Below are positions 37,259 through 45,925 of a DNA stretch of 64,000 nt, piece by piece (position 1 is the first letter of the stretch; every line of letters begins with the position of its first letter). Where the stretch lies: the NCBI GenBank assembly GCA_900537185.1, contig LS999829.1:275-64274 (forward strand). The letters run 5' to 3'. Source of the DNA: Cytophagales bacterium Alg240-R148 (GTDB taxonomy: Bacteria > Bacteroidota > Bacteroidia > Cytophagales > Cyclobacteriaceae). The notes under the pieces were generated by a model. It was not told the DNA's origin and made no database searches. It was given only the letters and a program-made list of their open reading frames with translations. Position numbers and translations under genes: made by a program.

Positions 37259-37350
37259 AAACTAAGGCATTGCGACCTTCCTGATGGTGAGGCGTTTAAA
37301 CTATAAGGAAAGTTTTGCAGCCATTTCCACTATAAGCAATGCCCTAGTTT
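37259..37350. repeat. 92-bp imperfect inverted repeat with nested stem
   Basis: AAACTAAGGCATTGC (37259-37273) faces GCAATGCCCTAGTTT (37336-37350), 14 of 15 bases paired. Inside lies a smaller GGAAA/TTTCC stem (37307-37328). It fills the gap between the GH92 gene and the TPR sensor. Could be a MITE-like relic or an RNA structure. Confidence 0.6.
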
Positions 37351-37395
37351 GTATAATTTTTATTATATTGATACAATGTTTTCTTGAAAATACAT

Positions 37396-39042
37396 ATGAA
37401 AAAACTAATAGTTGGCTGCTATTGTTTGTTACTTTCTTCTTTGCTTTTTGGGCAAGATTCTTCCGAAGGGTTATGGAATACTTGGAACAATACAGCCCAA
37501 TCCGATACGGTGCGCCTCAAGGCTTTCAGTGACTACATAGTAGATGAATATTTGTACTCTGATCCAGACTCAGCCTTATTTTATACGCAACAGCTTCTCA
37601 ACTTTGCCAGTACGCATCAATCCAGAAAATGGGAGGGCAATGCCTACAGACTTCAGGGAATGGCCTACTTTGTAAAAGGGGAATACGAACAAGCAAGTGC
37701 AAGTTTTGAATCTTGTCTGGAAGTTAATAAAGAACTAAATTTTACTGAAGGCATAGGGGGCTCCCTCAACAATATTGCCGCCATAGCCAACCAAAGAGGG
37801 CAGTACATCAAAGCGCTCGACTATTATGCCCAGGCACTCATCATTTTTGAAACCCTCAACCAGCCCAAAACCATTGGAATTATACTTAGCAACATTGGCA
37901 TCATATACAACCGACAAAACGAGTACCAAAAGGCCATTCAAATATTAAAAAGAAGCATTGAAATTGGACTGGAGACCAGCAACAAACGCCTGCTCTCTGG
38001 CAACTTCAACAACCTCGCCACGGCTTATCTTGGGCTAGAACTGACCGACTCTGCCTTATTTTACTACCAAAAAAGCCACCAACTAAAAATTGAGCTAGAA
38101 GACGATTTTGGGAAAATGGTCACCTTGCGCGGTATGGGCCAATGCAAACTCAAACAAGGCAAAACCAAAGAGGCGTTACAGTTGGCCACCGAAAGTTTTG
38201 AAATGGCCAATGCCATTGACAACAAAAAAGAAGCTGCAGGTGCCATGGGGCTACTTGCCGACATCCACTTCCAAGACAAAAACTACCTCAAAGCCATTGA
38301 ATTGTCAGAATCTGCTTTGGAATATGAAAATCTTCCGCTTTCTCAAAAATCTTCTACCTGTAAACTGCTCTACGATTGCCATAAAATACTAGGCAACAAA
38401 GCAGCATCATTGGAATATTTTGAAAAATACGTAGCCCTAGACAAGGAACTTACCAACAACGAAGTTAAAAGTGAATTGCTAAAATTTGAGTTGGAGTATG
38501 AATACAAACAAAAAAAACTCATCGACAGCTTGCAGTTTGCCATGAAAACCCAACTCAAAGACGCTAAAATAGAAGAGCAAAACAAACAAATTGAAAGTGA
38601 TGCCCTTACCAAAATTGGCCTTTTGGTTATTATTTTGTTTGCATTGGCCATTATATTCTTAGTATTTAGAAACAACGATATTAAAAAACGCGACAATGAG
38701 ATCATAAAAATGCAAAAAGCAGAAGTGGAATCGCAACGCGATGAAATTACTTCCTTAAACAACAACCTAGAACTTCTTGTAACCTCTAAAACTACCCAAC
38801 TAGAATCTTCCTTAGAAAAGTTGCGCAAACACCAATGGGAGCTAGCACATGAAATTAAAGCCCCTATTGCTACGCTGCTGGGATTGATGCATTTGGTGCA
38901 AGACAACAAGCTGGAGTCTGAAGAAAATCAAATTATTTTTAAAATGCTCCAACAAAATGCATCCAATATTTCTGCTGTTATAAGCCAGATTTCTCAGCGA
39001 TTGGATGTGAGTGAAGAAAACCCAGAAGAAAGTATTGATTAA
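37396..39042 (+). CDS. TPR sensor with TM helix and DHp-like H-box but no ATPase domain
   Basis: 548 aa from ATG 37396 (an in-frame TTG at 37384 precedes the signal peptide by four codons). Signal peptide, six to seven TPRs (about 55-350), a coiled coil, one TM helix (about 408-425), a second coiled coil, then WELAHEIKAPIATLLGLM with the H-box-like His near 485 and a second helix to about 535. Bacteroidota kinases with outside TPRs normally continue into HATPase_c; this one stops after PEESID. It is the second kinase-like protein in the window to end after its dimerisation helices. The frame is clean. Confidence 0.8.
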   Translation: MKKLIVGCYCLLLSSLLFGQDSSEGLWNTWNNTAQSDTVRLKAFSDYIVDEYLYSDPDSALFYTQQLLNFASTHQSRKWEGNAYRLQGMAYFVKGEYEQASASFESCLEVNKELNFTEGIGGSLNNIAAIANQRGQYIKALDYYAQALIIFETLNQPKTIGIILSNIGIIYNRQNEYQKAIQILKRSIEIGLETSNKRLLSGNFNNLATAYLGLELTDSALFYYQKSHQLKIELEDDFGKMVTLRGMGQCKLKQGKTKEALQLATESFEMANAIDNKKEAAGAMGLLADIHFQDKNYLKAIELSESALEYENLPLSQKSSTCKLLYDCHKILGNKAASLEYFEKYVALDKELTNNEVKSELLKFELEYEYKQKKLIDSLQFAMKTQLKDAKIEEQNKQIESDALTKIGLLVIILFALAIIFLVFRNNDIKKRDNEIIKMQKAEVESQRDEITSLNNNLELLVTSKTTQLESSLEKLRKHQWELAHEIKAPIATLLGLMHLVQDNKLESEENQIIFKMLQQNASNISAVISQISQRLDVSEENPEESID

Positions 39043-39080
39043 TCGTTGGCACAATACAAGTAGAAATTTACAAGCCTCTG

Positions 39081-39112
39081 GCTCTCCTATTGAATTTATT
39101 CAATAGGAGAGC
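39081..39112. terminator. Long perfect hairpin after the TPR sensor
   Basis: GCTCTCCTATTGAAT, TT, ATTCAATAGGAGAGC: 15-bp arms, 38 bp after the stop. No good T run follows, so it may end transcription inefficiently or protect the 3' end. Confidence 0.55.
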
Positions 39113-39221
39113 AATAAATTAACATTTTCTTGATATTAATTTAACATACGCACGCTGTGCTGGTTTTTATACATCACCGCACGTAAATTATTCTAATCAA
39201 ATGCATTAGCTGCCACTAGTA

Positions 39222-39250
39222 TTGGATTGATTTTAGATAAAATACATTTT
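39222..39250 (+). promoter_or_regulatory. Candidate promoter of the asparagine-use operon
   Basis: TTG (39222-39224), 18 nt, TACATTTT (39243-39250), one base off TAnnTTTG, 64 bp before the asparaginase ATG. Confidence 0.4.
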
Positions 39251-39313
39251 TCATCTTTTATCTTATAAAATTTTTTCACGATATTATACCAACAAATCAA
39301 CACACCTATAATT

Positions 39314-40387
39314 ATGACAAATTTTATGCAACTGCGCTACCGAGTATTGGTTATTCTATTGTTTTCTATTACAAGTTTGGTATGTGCTCAGCAAAAAAAG
39401 CTGCCCAACATAGTAATTTTGGCTACCGGTGGCACCATTGCTGGAGCTGCTGAATCCGGTACATCGGCCGGCTACACCTCAGGCCAAGTAGGCGTACAAA
39501 CCATGATTGATGCGGTGCCTGGCATTAAAGACATTGCCAATGTTACAGGCGAACAAATTGCGAACGTAGGCTCGCAAGACATGAGCATAAAAATTTGGTT
39601 GGACCTTGCCCATAAAATCAACGAACTATTGGCCACCGATGCGGTAGATGGCATAGTGATCACCCATGGTACCGACACCCAAGAAGAAACAGCCTACTTT
39701 TTAAACTTGGTTGTAAAAAGCGACAAGCCAGTAGTAACAACCGGTTCTATGCGCCCCTCCACCGCTGTGAGTGCAGAGGGTCCGCTCAATTTGTACAACG
39801 CTGTTGCTGTGGCAGCCAATAAAAAAGCCAAAGGCCGTGGCGTTATGATCGTAATGAACGATCAAATTCATTCCCCGCAAGCGGCTACCAAAACCAATAC
39901 CACTTCGGTACAAACCTTTTTATCGCCCATGCAAGGCATGTTGGGTGCTGTTTTGTATGGGCAGTTGGAGTTTTACAGGATGCCGCACAACATCCATACT
40001 ACAAAAAGTGAATTTTCTGTTAAAGGGGTGAAGGAATTGCCTCGTGTGGATGTCATTTTTGGCGCCGCTGATATGAACCCTGACCTCATCGACCTATCGG
40101 TAAAAGCAGGGGCCAAGGGCATTGTAATTGCTGGTGTGGGCAACGGCAATATGAACGCCGCTTCGCTTGAAGCCTGCAAAAAAGCCATTGACAAAGGCAT
40201 CGTAGTGGTGCGGAGCACAAGGGTGCCTACAGGCTATGTTTTGCGCAATGGGGAAGTCAACGACGACAAATATGGCACCATTGCTTCCGATGAGCTTAAT
40301 GCCCAAAAGTCCCGCGTATTGCTGATGCTCGCTTTGATGAAAAAACACACAGCAGCTGAAATTCAAGAAATTTTTTACAATTATTAA
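39314..40387 (+). CDS. ansB: Type II L-asparaginase, exported
   Basis: 357 aa. Signal peptide ending VCAQ, then the two threonine motifs of the family: ATGGTIAG near residue 37 (nucleophile Thr) and ITHGTDTQEETAYF near 115 (Thr-Asp pair), with TTGSMRP and the Lys in SPQAATKTNT. Converts asparagine to aspartate and ammonia in the periplasm. It heads a tight operon with a porin, a Dcu carrier and an aspartase (gaps of 9, 2 and 22 bp). A type II enzyme with a signal peptide is high-affinity and scavenging in other bacteria. Confidence 0.95.
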   Translation: MTNFMQLRYRVLVILLFSITSLVCAQQKKLPNIVILATGGTIAGAAESGTSAGYTSGQVGVQTMIDAVPGIKDIANVTGEQIANVGSQDMSIKIWLDLAHKINELLATDAVDGIVITHGTDTQEETAYFLNLVVKSDKPVVTTGSMRPSTAVSAEGPLNLYNAVAVAANKKAKGRGVMIVMNDQIHSPQAATKTNTTSVQTFLSPMQGMLGAVLYGQLEFYRMPHNIHTTKSEFSVKGVKELPRVDVIFGAADMNPDLIDLSVKAGAKGIVIAGVGNGNMNAASLEACKKAIDKGIVVVRSTRVPTGYVLRNGEVNDDKYGTIASDELNAQKSRVLLMLALMKKHTAAEIQEIFYNY

Positions 40388-40396
40388 TTGAAACAC

Positions 40397-41575
40397 ATGA
40401 GAATTGTAGCGCTACTACTACTCTTCAGCTTGTGCATAGGTCCAACGTATGCGCAAACCAGGCAAGACGAAGCCCTGAGCACCTACACCCCCATCATCCC
40501 AACAGACAAACAGAAGCTGTTAAAGAACATGGATGTGATTGCCAATATGAATTACAACTTTAGAAGTGATTTTAGGGATGGGGAATTTCTTGGATCAAAA
40601 TTTAGGTTTGAACAGTTTCGTTTAGAATTTAAAGGCATGGTTTCAGACAAAGTCTTTTTTAGATTCCGACACCGGTATACCTCCACATTTGAACCACAAT
40701 CGGTAGACAAAATCATCAAAGGAGTAGATTTTGCCTACCTGCGTTTTGATCTTAACGACAAATGGCAAATAACGGCGGGTAAAACCTTTGCCGATTGGGG
40801 AGGTTGGGAATTTGACATCAACCCAATAGAAATATACGAGTATTCTGACATAATTGAACAAGCCGACAATTTCTTGTCCGGGGTTGGAGTTTACCACCAA
40901 TTGACCGACAACCACGGTTTGTCTTTTCAAGTGCTCGATTCCAGAACCAGTACCTTCGAAGACATCTACGACTCCATCCCCAATGTAGAACCTTCTAAAA
41001 TGCCGCTGGCATTAGTATTCAACTGGAGGGGCAAACTATTCGGAGAAAAAGTCACTACACTGTGGTCGTATTCTTTGTTTACCGAAGCCAAAGATGCTTT
41101 CAAAAACTACATTGCCCTGGGGCAGCAGTACAAAGGCGACAAGCTGAGCATTGCCTACGATTACAAAATATCGGACGAAAGCGTGGACAGAACGGGCATT
41201 ATCAGCGACGAAATACCCGACAACTTGTACAATTATGCCGTCCGCAATACCCAATACCAAAGCCATTGGACGCGAACAACCTACAAAATCAATGAAAAAT
41301 GGCATGTTAGCCTCGATGCTTTTGTAGATTTTGCTTATTGGAAAGACGATTTGGATCCACTCAAAACAGGCGATTTGTTCAGAACTGTCTACAGCTATGT
41401 ACCCACTGTTGAATATTTTCCGTGGGACGATGTCAACCTTAAGTTCTTTGCAGGTTATGTAGGCCGGCATTATAAATATTCGGACTACGCCAAAAACCGA
41501 ACCGGTTTAAACAAACAAGACTACAACACCAGCCGCATTATGATCGGCTTTATTTCTCCTCTTACCATATTATAA
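40397..41575 (+). CDS. Phosphate-selective porin O/P-like outer membrane porin
   Basis: 392 aa from ATG 40397, just inside an upstream TTG. Signal peptide ending TYAQ, then an OprO/OprP-like beta-barrel: FRFEQFRLEFKGMVSDKVFF, HRYTSTFEPQ, AYLRFDLNDKWQITAGK. It ends TSRIMIGFISPLTIL. Set between the asparaginase and the Dcu carrier, it probably admits asparagine or dicarboxylates rather than phosphate. That substrate is inferred from context only. Confidence 0.85.
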   Translation: MRIVALLLLFSLCIGPTYAQTRQDEALSTYTPIIPTDKQKLLKNMDVIANMNYNFRSDFRDGEFLGSKFRFEQFRLEFKGMVSDKVFFRFRHRYTSTFEPQSVDKIIKGVDFAYLRFDLNDKWQITAGKTFADWGGWEFDINPIEIYEYSDIIEQADNFLSGVGVYHQLTDNHGLSFQVLDSRTSTFEDIYDSIPNVEPSKMPLALVFNWRGKLFGEKVTTLWSYSLFTEAKDAFKNYIALGQQYKGDKLSIAYDYKISDESVDRTGIISDEIPDNLYNYAVRNTQYQSHWTRTTYKINEKWHVSLDAFVDFAYWKDDLDPLKTGDLFRTVYSYVPTVEYFPWDDVNLKFFAGYVGRHYKYSDYAKNRTGLNKQDYNTSRIMIGFISPLTIL

Positions 41576-41577
41576 GT

Positions 41578-42903
41578 ATGATGGGATTGGAGCTTGCCCT
41601 GCTTTTGGGTTGCATAGTGATTGGCTCGCGCATAGGTGGCATGGGCATGGGAACCATGGGCGGTATTGGCTTGCTGTTGTTTGTCTTTATTTTCCGCCTG
41701 CCACCAGGTGGGCCGCCGGTAACAGTGTTGGGTATGATACTGGCAGTAATTACCGCTTTGGCCACCATGGAAGCCGCTGGTGGGCTTACTTATTTGGTTG
41801 GGGTGGCAGAAAAGGTAATGCGGAAAAGACCGCAGAACATTACTTTTGTGGCCCCCTTTGTAAGTTATATTTTGATCTTTTTGTCGGGCACCCAGCATGT
41901 TATTTACGCCTTGTTGCCGGTTATATCGGAGATATCCAGAAAGTCGAACATCCGGCCTGAAAGACCCTTGTCCATTTCGGTGATTGCTTCCATGCAAGGT
42001 TTAATTGCTTCGCCCATTTCTGCTGCAACGGTGGCTTTGGTAAGTGTGTTAACACCCAGAGAAGTAAGCATCCCTCAGGTAATGATGATTACCATACCTG
42101 CAACCCTATTAGCCGTAGGCGTAGGGGCCATAGTGGCCAGCCGCATGGGCAAGAACTTAGCCGAGGACCCTGTTTATCAAGAAAAACTTAAAACGGCCAC
42201 TTTCAAACAGGCCACTGTAGAAAAACTTGAGGGCAAAGCTCTGCGCAACGCCAAAGGAGCTACTTTTCTGTTTTTTGCTACTGTGGCTTTTATTGTATTG
42301 ATGGGCTTGTTTCCTGACATTAGGCCATCCCATACCGCGCTGGTGGAAGGACAAGAAACCAAAAAAGTTTTGGCCATGGCCGATGCCATTATCATCCTTA
42401 TGGTCGCGGTTGCAGGCGTGATGATGCTGGCGTTTCAGTCAGATGCCAAAAAAGCCGTAAGCGGTGCCATTATGAAAAGTGGTATTGTGGCCATCATCTC
42501 TATTCTGGGCATCTCGTGGATGGGTTCTTCCTTTTTTACTGGCAACGAAAACACCATCGTAGCAGGCATCAACCAGTTGATATCTGGCAACGAATGGCTT
42601 TTTGGACTTGGCCTGTTTGTTTTGTCGGTGCTTTTATTTTCTCAGGCAGCTACCATTGTAACTTTGTTGCCTGTTGCTTTGGCATTGGACATTCCTACAG
42701 AATTAATTCTGGCACTTTACCCCGCCGTAAACGGGCTGTTCTTTTTACCTACTTACGGCACCATATTGGCGGCGGTGTCTTTTGACCCTACAGGCACCAC
42801 CAAAATAGGCAAGTATTTGCTCAACCACAGTTTTATGTTACCGGGCTTGGTAACTACCACTACAGCTGTAGCCATTGCCTTGTTACTTTCCAACTTCCTA
42901 TAA
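41578..42903 (+). CDS. Anaerobic C4-dicarboxylate transporter, Dcu family
   Basis: 441 aa, ten to twelve TM helices. Begins LALLLGCIVIGSRIGGMGMG and carries GLTYLVGVAEKVMRKRPQ and FLSGTQHVIYALLPVISEI, hallmarks of DcuA/DcuB. Known carriers exchange aspartate, fumarate, malate and succinate. It starts 2 bp after the porin stop. Product of the exported enzymes on either side (aspartate, fumarate) would be its cargo. DcuA versus DcuB cannot be settled from sequence alone. Confidence 0.93.
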   Translation: MMGLELALLLGCIVIGSRIGGMGMGTMGGIGLLLFVFIFRLPPGGPPVTVLGMILAVITALATMEAAGGLTYLVGVAEKVMRKRPQNITFVAPFVSYILIFLSGTQHVIYALLPVISEISRKSNIRPERPLSISVIASMQGLIASPISAATVALVSVLTPREVSIPQVMMITIPATLLAVGVGAIVASRMGKNLAEDPVYQEKLKTATFKQATVEKLEGKALRNAKGATFLFFATVAFIVLMGLFPDIRPSHTALVEGQETKKVLAMADAIIILMVAVAGVMMLAFQSDAKKAVSGAIMKSGIVAIISILGISWMGSSFFTGNENTIVAGINQLISGNEWLFGLGLFVLSVLLFSQAATIVTLLPVALALDIPTELILALYPAVNGLFFLPTYGTILAAVSFDPTGTTKIGKYLLNHSFMLPGLVTTTTAVAIALLLSNFL

Positions 42904-42925
42904 ACAAACATGAACCAACAATAAC

Positions 42926-44383
42926 ATGAAAAAATTAACAACAGTACTTTTGCTTTCTTTTCTGATAATTGGCGCTGTTTCGGCACAAAAATTCAGAACA
43001 GAAGAAGACCTACTGGGTAAAAAGGAGATCCCTTTTGATGCCTACTACGGCATCCAAACCCATCGGGCACTTGAAAATTTTCAAATTAGTGGCCTCACCC
43101 CGCAGCACTATCCCAAATTAATAGAAGCCTTTGCAGTGGTAAAGCTGGCTTGTGCCCGCGCCAACCACAAGGCCGATCCAAAAGCCTTACCAGCCAATGT
43201 TTTGGAAGGCATTGAAAAAGCCTGTAAAGCCATTGTAGAGGGTCAATACCACGACCAATTTGTGGTGGATTTGTTCCAAGGTGGTGCCGGCACCTCTGCC
43301 AATATGAATGCCAACGAAGTAATTGCCAATGTGGCCCTTGAAATGATTGGCAAGAAAAAAGGGGATTACCACAGCATTGAACCCCACGACCATTTGAACC
43401 TCTCGCAGTCTACCAACGACTATTACCCTACGGCGCTAAAGGTGGCCATGGTATTAAAAAACAAAGCGCTGCTTGAAGAAATGGTACTGTTGCAAAAGGC
43501 TTTTGAACAAAAAGCAGTTGTTTACAAAGACATCCTTAAAATGGGCCGCACCGAATTACAAGATGCCGTACCCATGACCGTGGGCCAGGAGTTCCAAGCT
43601 TTTGCTTCTGCTATGAAAAGTGAAATCAAACAGCTCAAAGCCGCTGAAGCCCACTTGTATTCTGTGAACATGGGTGGTACTGCCATTGGCACCAAACTCA
43701 ATGCTTTGGATGGTTTTGTAGAAGGCTGTGCTAAGGAGCTGGCTGTGCTTACCGGCAAGCCTATAACGCCGGCAGAAGATTTAATTTATGCCACTTCAGA
43801 CCTCAGTGCTTTTGTGGCCTTTTCTTCTGGTTTAAAATCGGTAGCGGTGCGCATGTCTAAAACTGCCAACGATTTGATTTTACTTTCTTCCGGACCCAGA
43901 ACTGGCTTGTACGAAATCAATTTGCCTGCCATGCAACCTGGGTCTAGTATCATGCCCGGTAAAGTAAACCCAGTAATGGCAGAGCTTATGAACTTGGTGA
44001 GCATGCGGGTAATGGCCAACGACCTGGCCATCACTTTGAGTGCCAAGTCGGGCCAGCTGCAATTGAATGCCTATGAGCCATTGGTATTGTCGGCCACCAT
44101 GGAATCCCAGAAAATACTGACCAATACCCTCCGTACTTTCAGGACCAAATGCATCGATGGCATTACGGTAAACGAAGCCACCGTAGCCGGCCACATCGAG
44201 CGGAGCATTGGTATTGTAACGGCCCTCAACCCAGTACTGGGGTACGATAAAGCCACGGAATTGGCCGCCGAAGCCATGAAAACAGGCAAAGGCATATTGG
44301 AGTTGGTGCGAGAAAAGAAATTGTTGTCTGAAAAACAGATCAAAGAAATATTAGATCCGGCTAAGATGACCGGGCAAGAGTAA
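42926..44383 (+). CDS. aspA: Aspartate ammonia-lyase with an N-terminal signal peptide
   Basis: 485 aa. Fumarase/aspartase superfamily: QTHRALENFQISG, SQSTNDYYPTALKV, GRTELQDAVPMTVGQE and the signature GSSIMPGKVNPVMAEL near residue 337. It releases ammonia from aspartate to give fumarate. Unusually, the protein starts MKKLTTVLLLSFLIIGAVSAQ, a good Sec signal, before the enzyme proper (KFRTEEDLLGKKEIP). E. coli AspA is cytoplasmic. With the exported asparaginase, the whole Asn to fumarate route would run in the periplasm. Last gene of the operon; terminator follows. Confidence 0.93.
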   Translation: MKKLTTVLLLSFLIIGAVSAQKFRTEEDLLGKKEIPFDAYYGIQTHRALENFQISGLTPQHYPKLIEAFAVVKLACARANHKADPKALPANVLEGIEKACKAIVEGQYHDQFVVDLFQGGAGTSANMNANEVIANVALEMIGKKKGDYHSIEPHDHLNLSQSTNDYYPTALKVAMVLKNKALLEEMVLLQKAFEQKAVVYKDILKMGRTELQDAVPMTVGQEFQAFASAMKSEIKQLKAAEAHLYSVNMGGTAIGTKLNALDGFVEGCAKELAVLTGKPITPAEDLIYATSDLSAFVAFSSGLKSVAVRMSKTANDLILLSSGPRTGLYEINLPAMQPGSSIMPGKVNPVMAELMNLVSMRVMANDLAITLSAKSGQLQLNAYEPLVLSATMESQKILTNTLRTFRTKCIDGITVNEATVAGHIERSIGIVTALNPVLGYDKATELAAEAMKTGKGILELVREKKLLSEKQIKEILDPAKMTGQE

Positions 44384-44398
44384 AGATGTTGATAATGG

Positions 44399-44434
44399 GC
44401 AAAGGCAGGTTTTGAACATCTGCCTTTGTTTTTT
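44399..44434 (+). terminator. Intrinsic terminator of the asparagine-use operon
   Basis: CAAAGGCAG (44400-44408), 11-nt loop, CTGCCTTTG (44420-44428), then a T run. The dispersed repeat R1 begins directly after it. Confidence 0.88.
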
Positions 44435-44439
44435 ATCTT

Positions 44440-44620
44440 CAAGCTCGTTCGCATTTAGCGCTAGCGCAATGCGACCGTAATCAAACTTGACATTTGCAAT
44501 GCCAGTGCACTAACCCTTTAGAAGAGCAATGCTAAACACCTCAATAACCTGCATTCCAAATGCTGCTATTGAACTTTCATAGTTTAGGTTAGGGCCTCCT
44601 TGCAAATGAAGCCTAGCGGG
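44440..44620. repeat. Dispersed structured repeat R1, copy 1 (full, 181 bp)
   Basis: Runs from CAAGCTCG to GCCTAGCGGG. Shares most bases with copies at 45741 and 46216. Holds the GCATT/AATGC hairpin with a GCGC-rich tip. Read on the minus strand it lies 51 bp after the stop of the ParE/RelE-type toxin gene and is the outer edge of the array. Confidence 0.9.
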
Positions 44621-44671
44621 AAAAAAATCTATAATTTTAAAAGTGATGCAGTTTATTGAACAGAACCTTGC

Positions 44672-44959
44672 TTAACGTTCCAATCCTTTCGGGTTACGAC
44701 TGGTATGGAAAACTGCGTATACAACAACTATATTATCTTCAAGGCCAAACACAATTTTATACGGGAAGCGTTTCATTACCGCAACTCTATCTTCTCCATG
44801 AGCTGGGTATTGTAAAGGTTTGCTGGTTATTTTTTCAAAATAGTTTTCAAGCATCTCAACAAATTCTCCTCCCAAACCCTCCTTTTGATCTGCATACCAA
44901 GTAAAAGCATCACTGATCTCATCAGAGGCCTCTTCTTTGATTTCTAATATGTATTGCAT
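44672..44959 (-). CDS. ParE/RelE-superfamily toxin
   Basis: 95 aa. Typical fold markers: ILEIKEEASDEISDAFTWY at the front, LGGEFVEMLENYFEKI, then the basic core RFPYKIVFGLEDNIVVVYAVFHTSRNP, where RFPYKI...VYAVFH is the hallmark of ParE/RelE toxins. Target could be gyrase (ParE) or ribosome-bound mRNA (RelE); sequence alone does not settle it. The antitoxin gene ends at the base before its start codon, so the pair is one unit. Confidence 0.9.
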   Translation of the reverse strand: MQYILEIKEEASDEISDAFTWYADQKEGLGGEFVEMLENYFEKITSKPLQYPAHGEDRVAVMKRFPYKIVFGLEDNIVVVYAVFHTSRNPKGLER

Positions 44960-45181
44960 TTACCCCTGGAGACGCTGTTTTACTTCTTCCCAACTGTAGG
45001 ATTTCGACTTACCATTTTTATGGTGGTATTTCCGCTTCTCAAGCTCTTCTTGCTCCGCTTCTGTAAGCAAGTACTCTTTGGATTTATCCGCTTGCATCAT
45101 CCCATAGACCAACTGGATAAAACGCTCATCCGCTTGATTGATATATTCATGTAACATCTCTCTGATCTGTCCTGTACTCAT
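44960..45181 (-). CDS. Antitoxin of the ParE/RelE-type pair
   Basis: 73 aa from ATG 45181 (a GTG at 45220 would add 13 residues and is less likely). The N-terminal half has MSTGQIREMLHEYINQADE and the C-terminal half has LTEAEQEELEKRKYHHKNG and SYSWEEVKQRL, the pattern of addiction-module antitoxins that accompany such toxins in Bacteroidota. It directly abuts the toxin start. It should bind its own promoter as well as the toxin. Confidence 0.85.
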   Translation of the reverse strand: MSTGQIREMLHEYINQADERFIQLVYGMMQADKSKEYLLTEAEQEELEKRKYHHKNGKSKSYSWEEVKQRLQG

Positions 45182-45299
45182 CTTTGTTCCTTTTCTGTAT
45201 TGTAAATATAACGCTTTCACAGCTACTTTTCGTTTCGTTACTGCTCTTTTTCTACTAAACGATAATAATAACCCTTACCTACAGTCCATATTCTTTCTA

Positions 45300-45755
45300 T
45301 TATCCCATTGTTATAAAGTTTTCTGATACAGGGTGTTTATACCCCCCACAACTCCCTTTATTTCCTTGCAAAACCTGATAGGACAATTGATTATAGTGTT
45401 GTTTATATACTTTTAGGACTTCCGCTATATGCACTTTATTCTGATAAGTAACTCTTCTTTCGGTAATACCATGAGGAGTATGTCCAGAACCTTGCCAATC
45501 ATAAGTTGTATTTCCAAAAGGTTCAACAATTGGCACAGTCCTAATTAACTCGTGGTTCATCAATAAGAACCATTTTAAAGAGTTTATTTTCACATCGTTA
45601 TAATCATTAATTCTTAAACTAAATACATAAATTAAAAAACACAAGGTGAATACTAAAGCGAAACTTATTAAATATACTACTTTTTTCAAGTTACCAATTT
45701 TTAAAATTTTTAATGAACGAACTAGGGGGTTTCTTATATTCAAGCTCGGTCGCAT
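45300..45755 (-). CDS. TM-anchored small protein of the array, unknown
   Basis: Up to 151 aa. One TM helix (about residues 26-47, VVYLISFALVFTLCFLIYVF) precedes a soluble part with several aromatic residues and two Cys near the end (GSCGGYKH has one). The ATG at 45755 lies inside repeat R1 (it reads MRPSL from the repeat), so a TTG at 45689, directly before KKVVYLIS, may be the real start. No family recognised. Unlike the other array genes it has no repeat right after its stop; the toxin-antitoxin pair follows 80 bp later. Orphan immunity role is inferred from position. Confidence 0.55.
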   Translation of the reverse strand: MRPSLNIRNPLVRSLKILKIGNLKKVVYLISFALVFTLCFLIYVFSLRINDYNDVKINSLKWFLLMNHELIRTVPIVEPFGNTTYDWQGSGHTPHGITERRVTYQNKVHIAEVLKVYKQHYNQLSYQVLQGNKGSCGGYKHPVSENFITMG

Positions 45756-45920
45756 TTAGCGCAAGCGCAATGCGACCGCAATTAAACTTGGCATTTGCAA
45801 TGCCAATACACCATACCTTTAGAAGAGCAATGCTAAACACCTCTATTACCCGCATTCCAAATGCTGGTGTTCAACTTTCATAGCTTAGGGTAAGGCCTCA
45901 TTTGAAATGAGGCCAAGCGG
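45741..45920. repeat. Dispersed structured repeat R1, copy 2 (full, 180 bp)
   Basis: Contains three strong hairpins: CGGTCGCATT/AATGCGACCG (45747-45778), GGCATT/AATGCC (45790-45804) and GGCCTCATTT/AAATGAGGCC (45894-45914). Read on the minus strand it starts 5 bp after the stop of the 87-aa membrane protein gene. Over 80 consecutive bases are identical to copy 3. Confidence 0.92.
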
Positions 45921-45925
45921 AGTGT

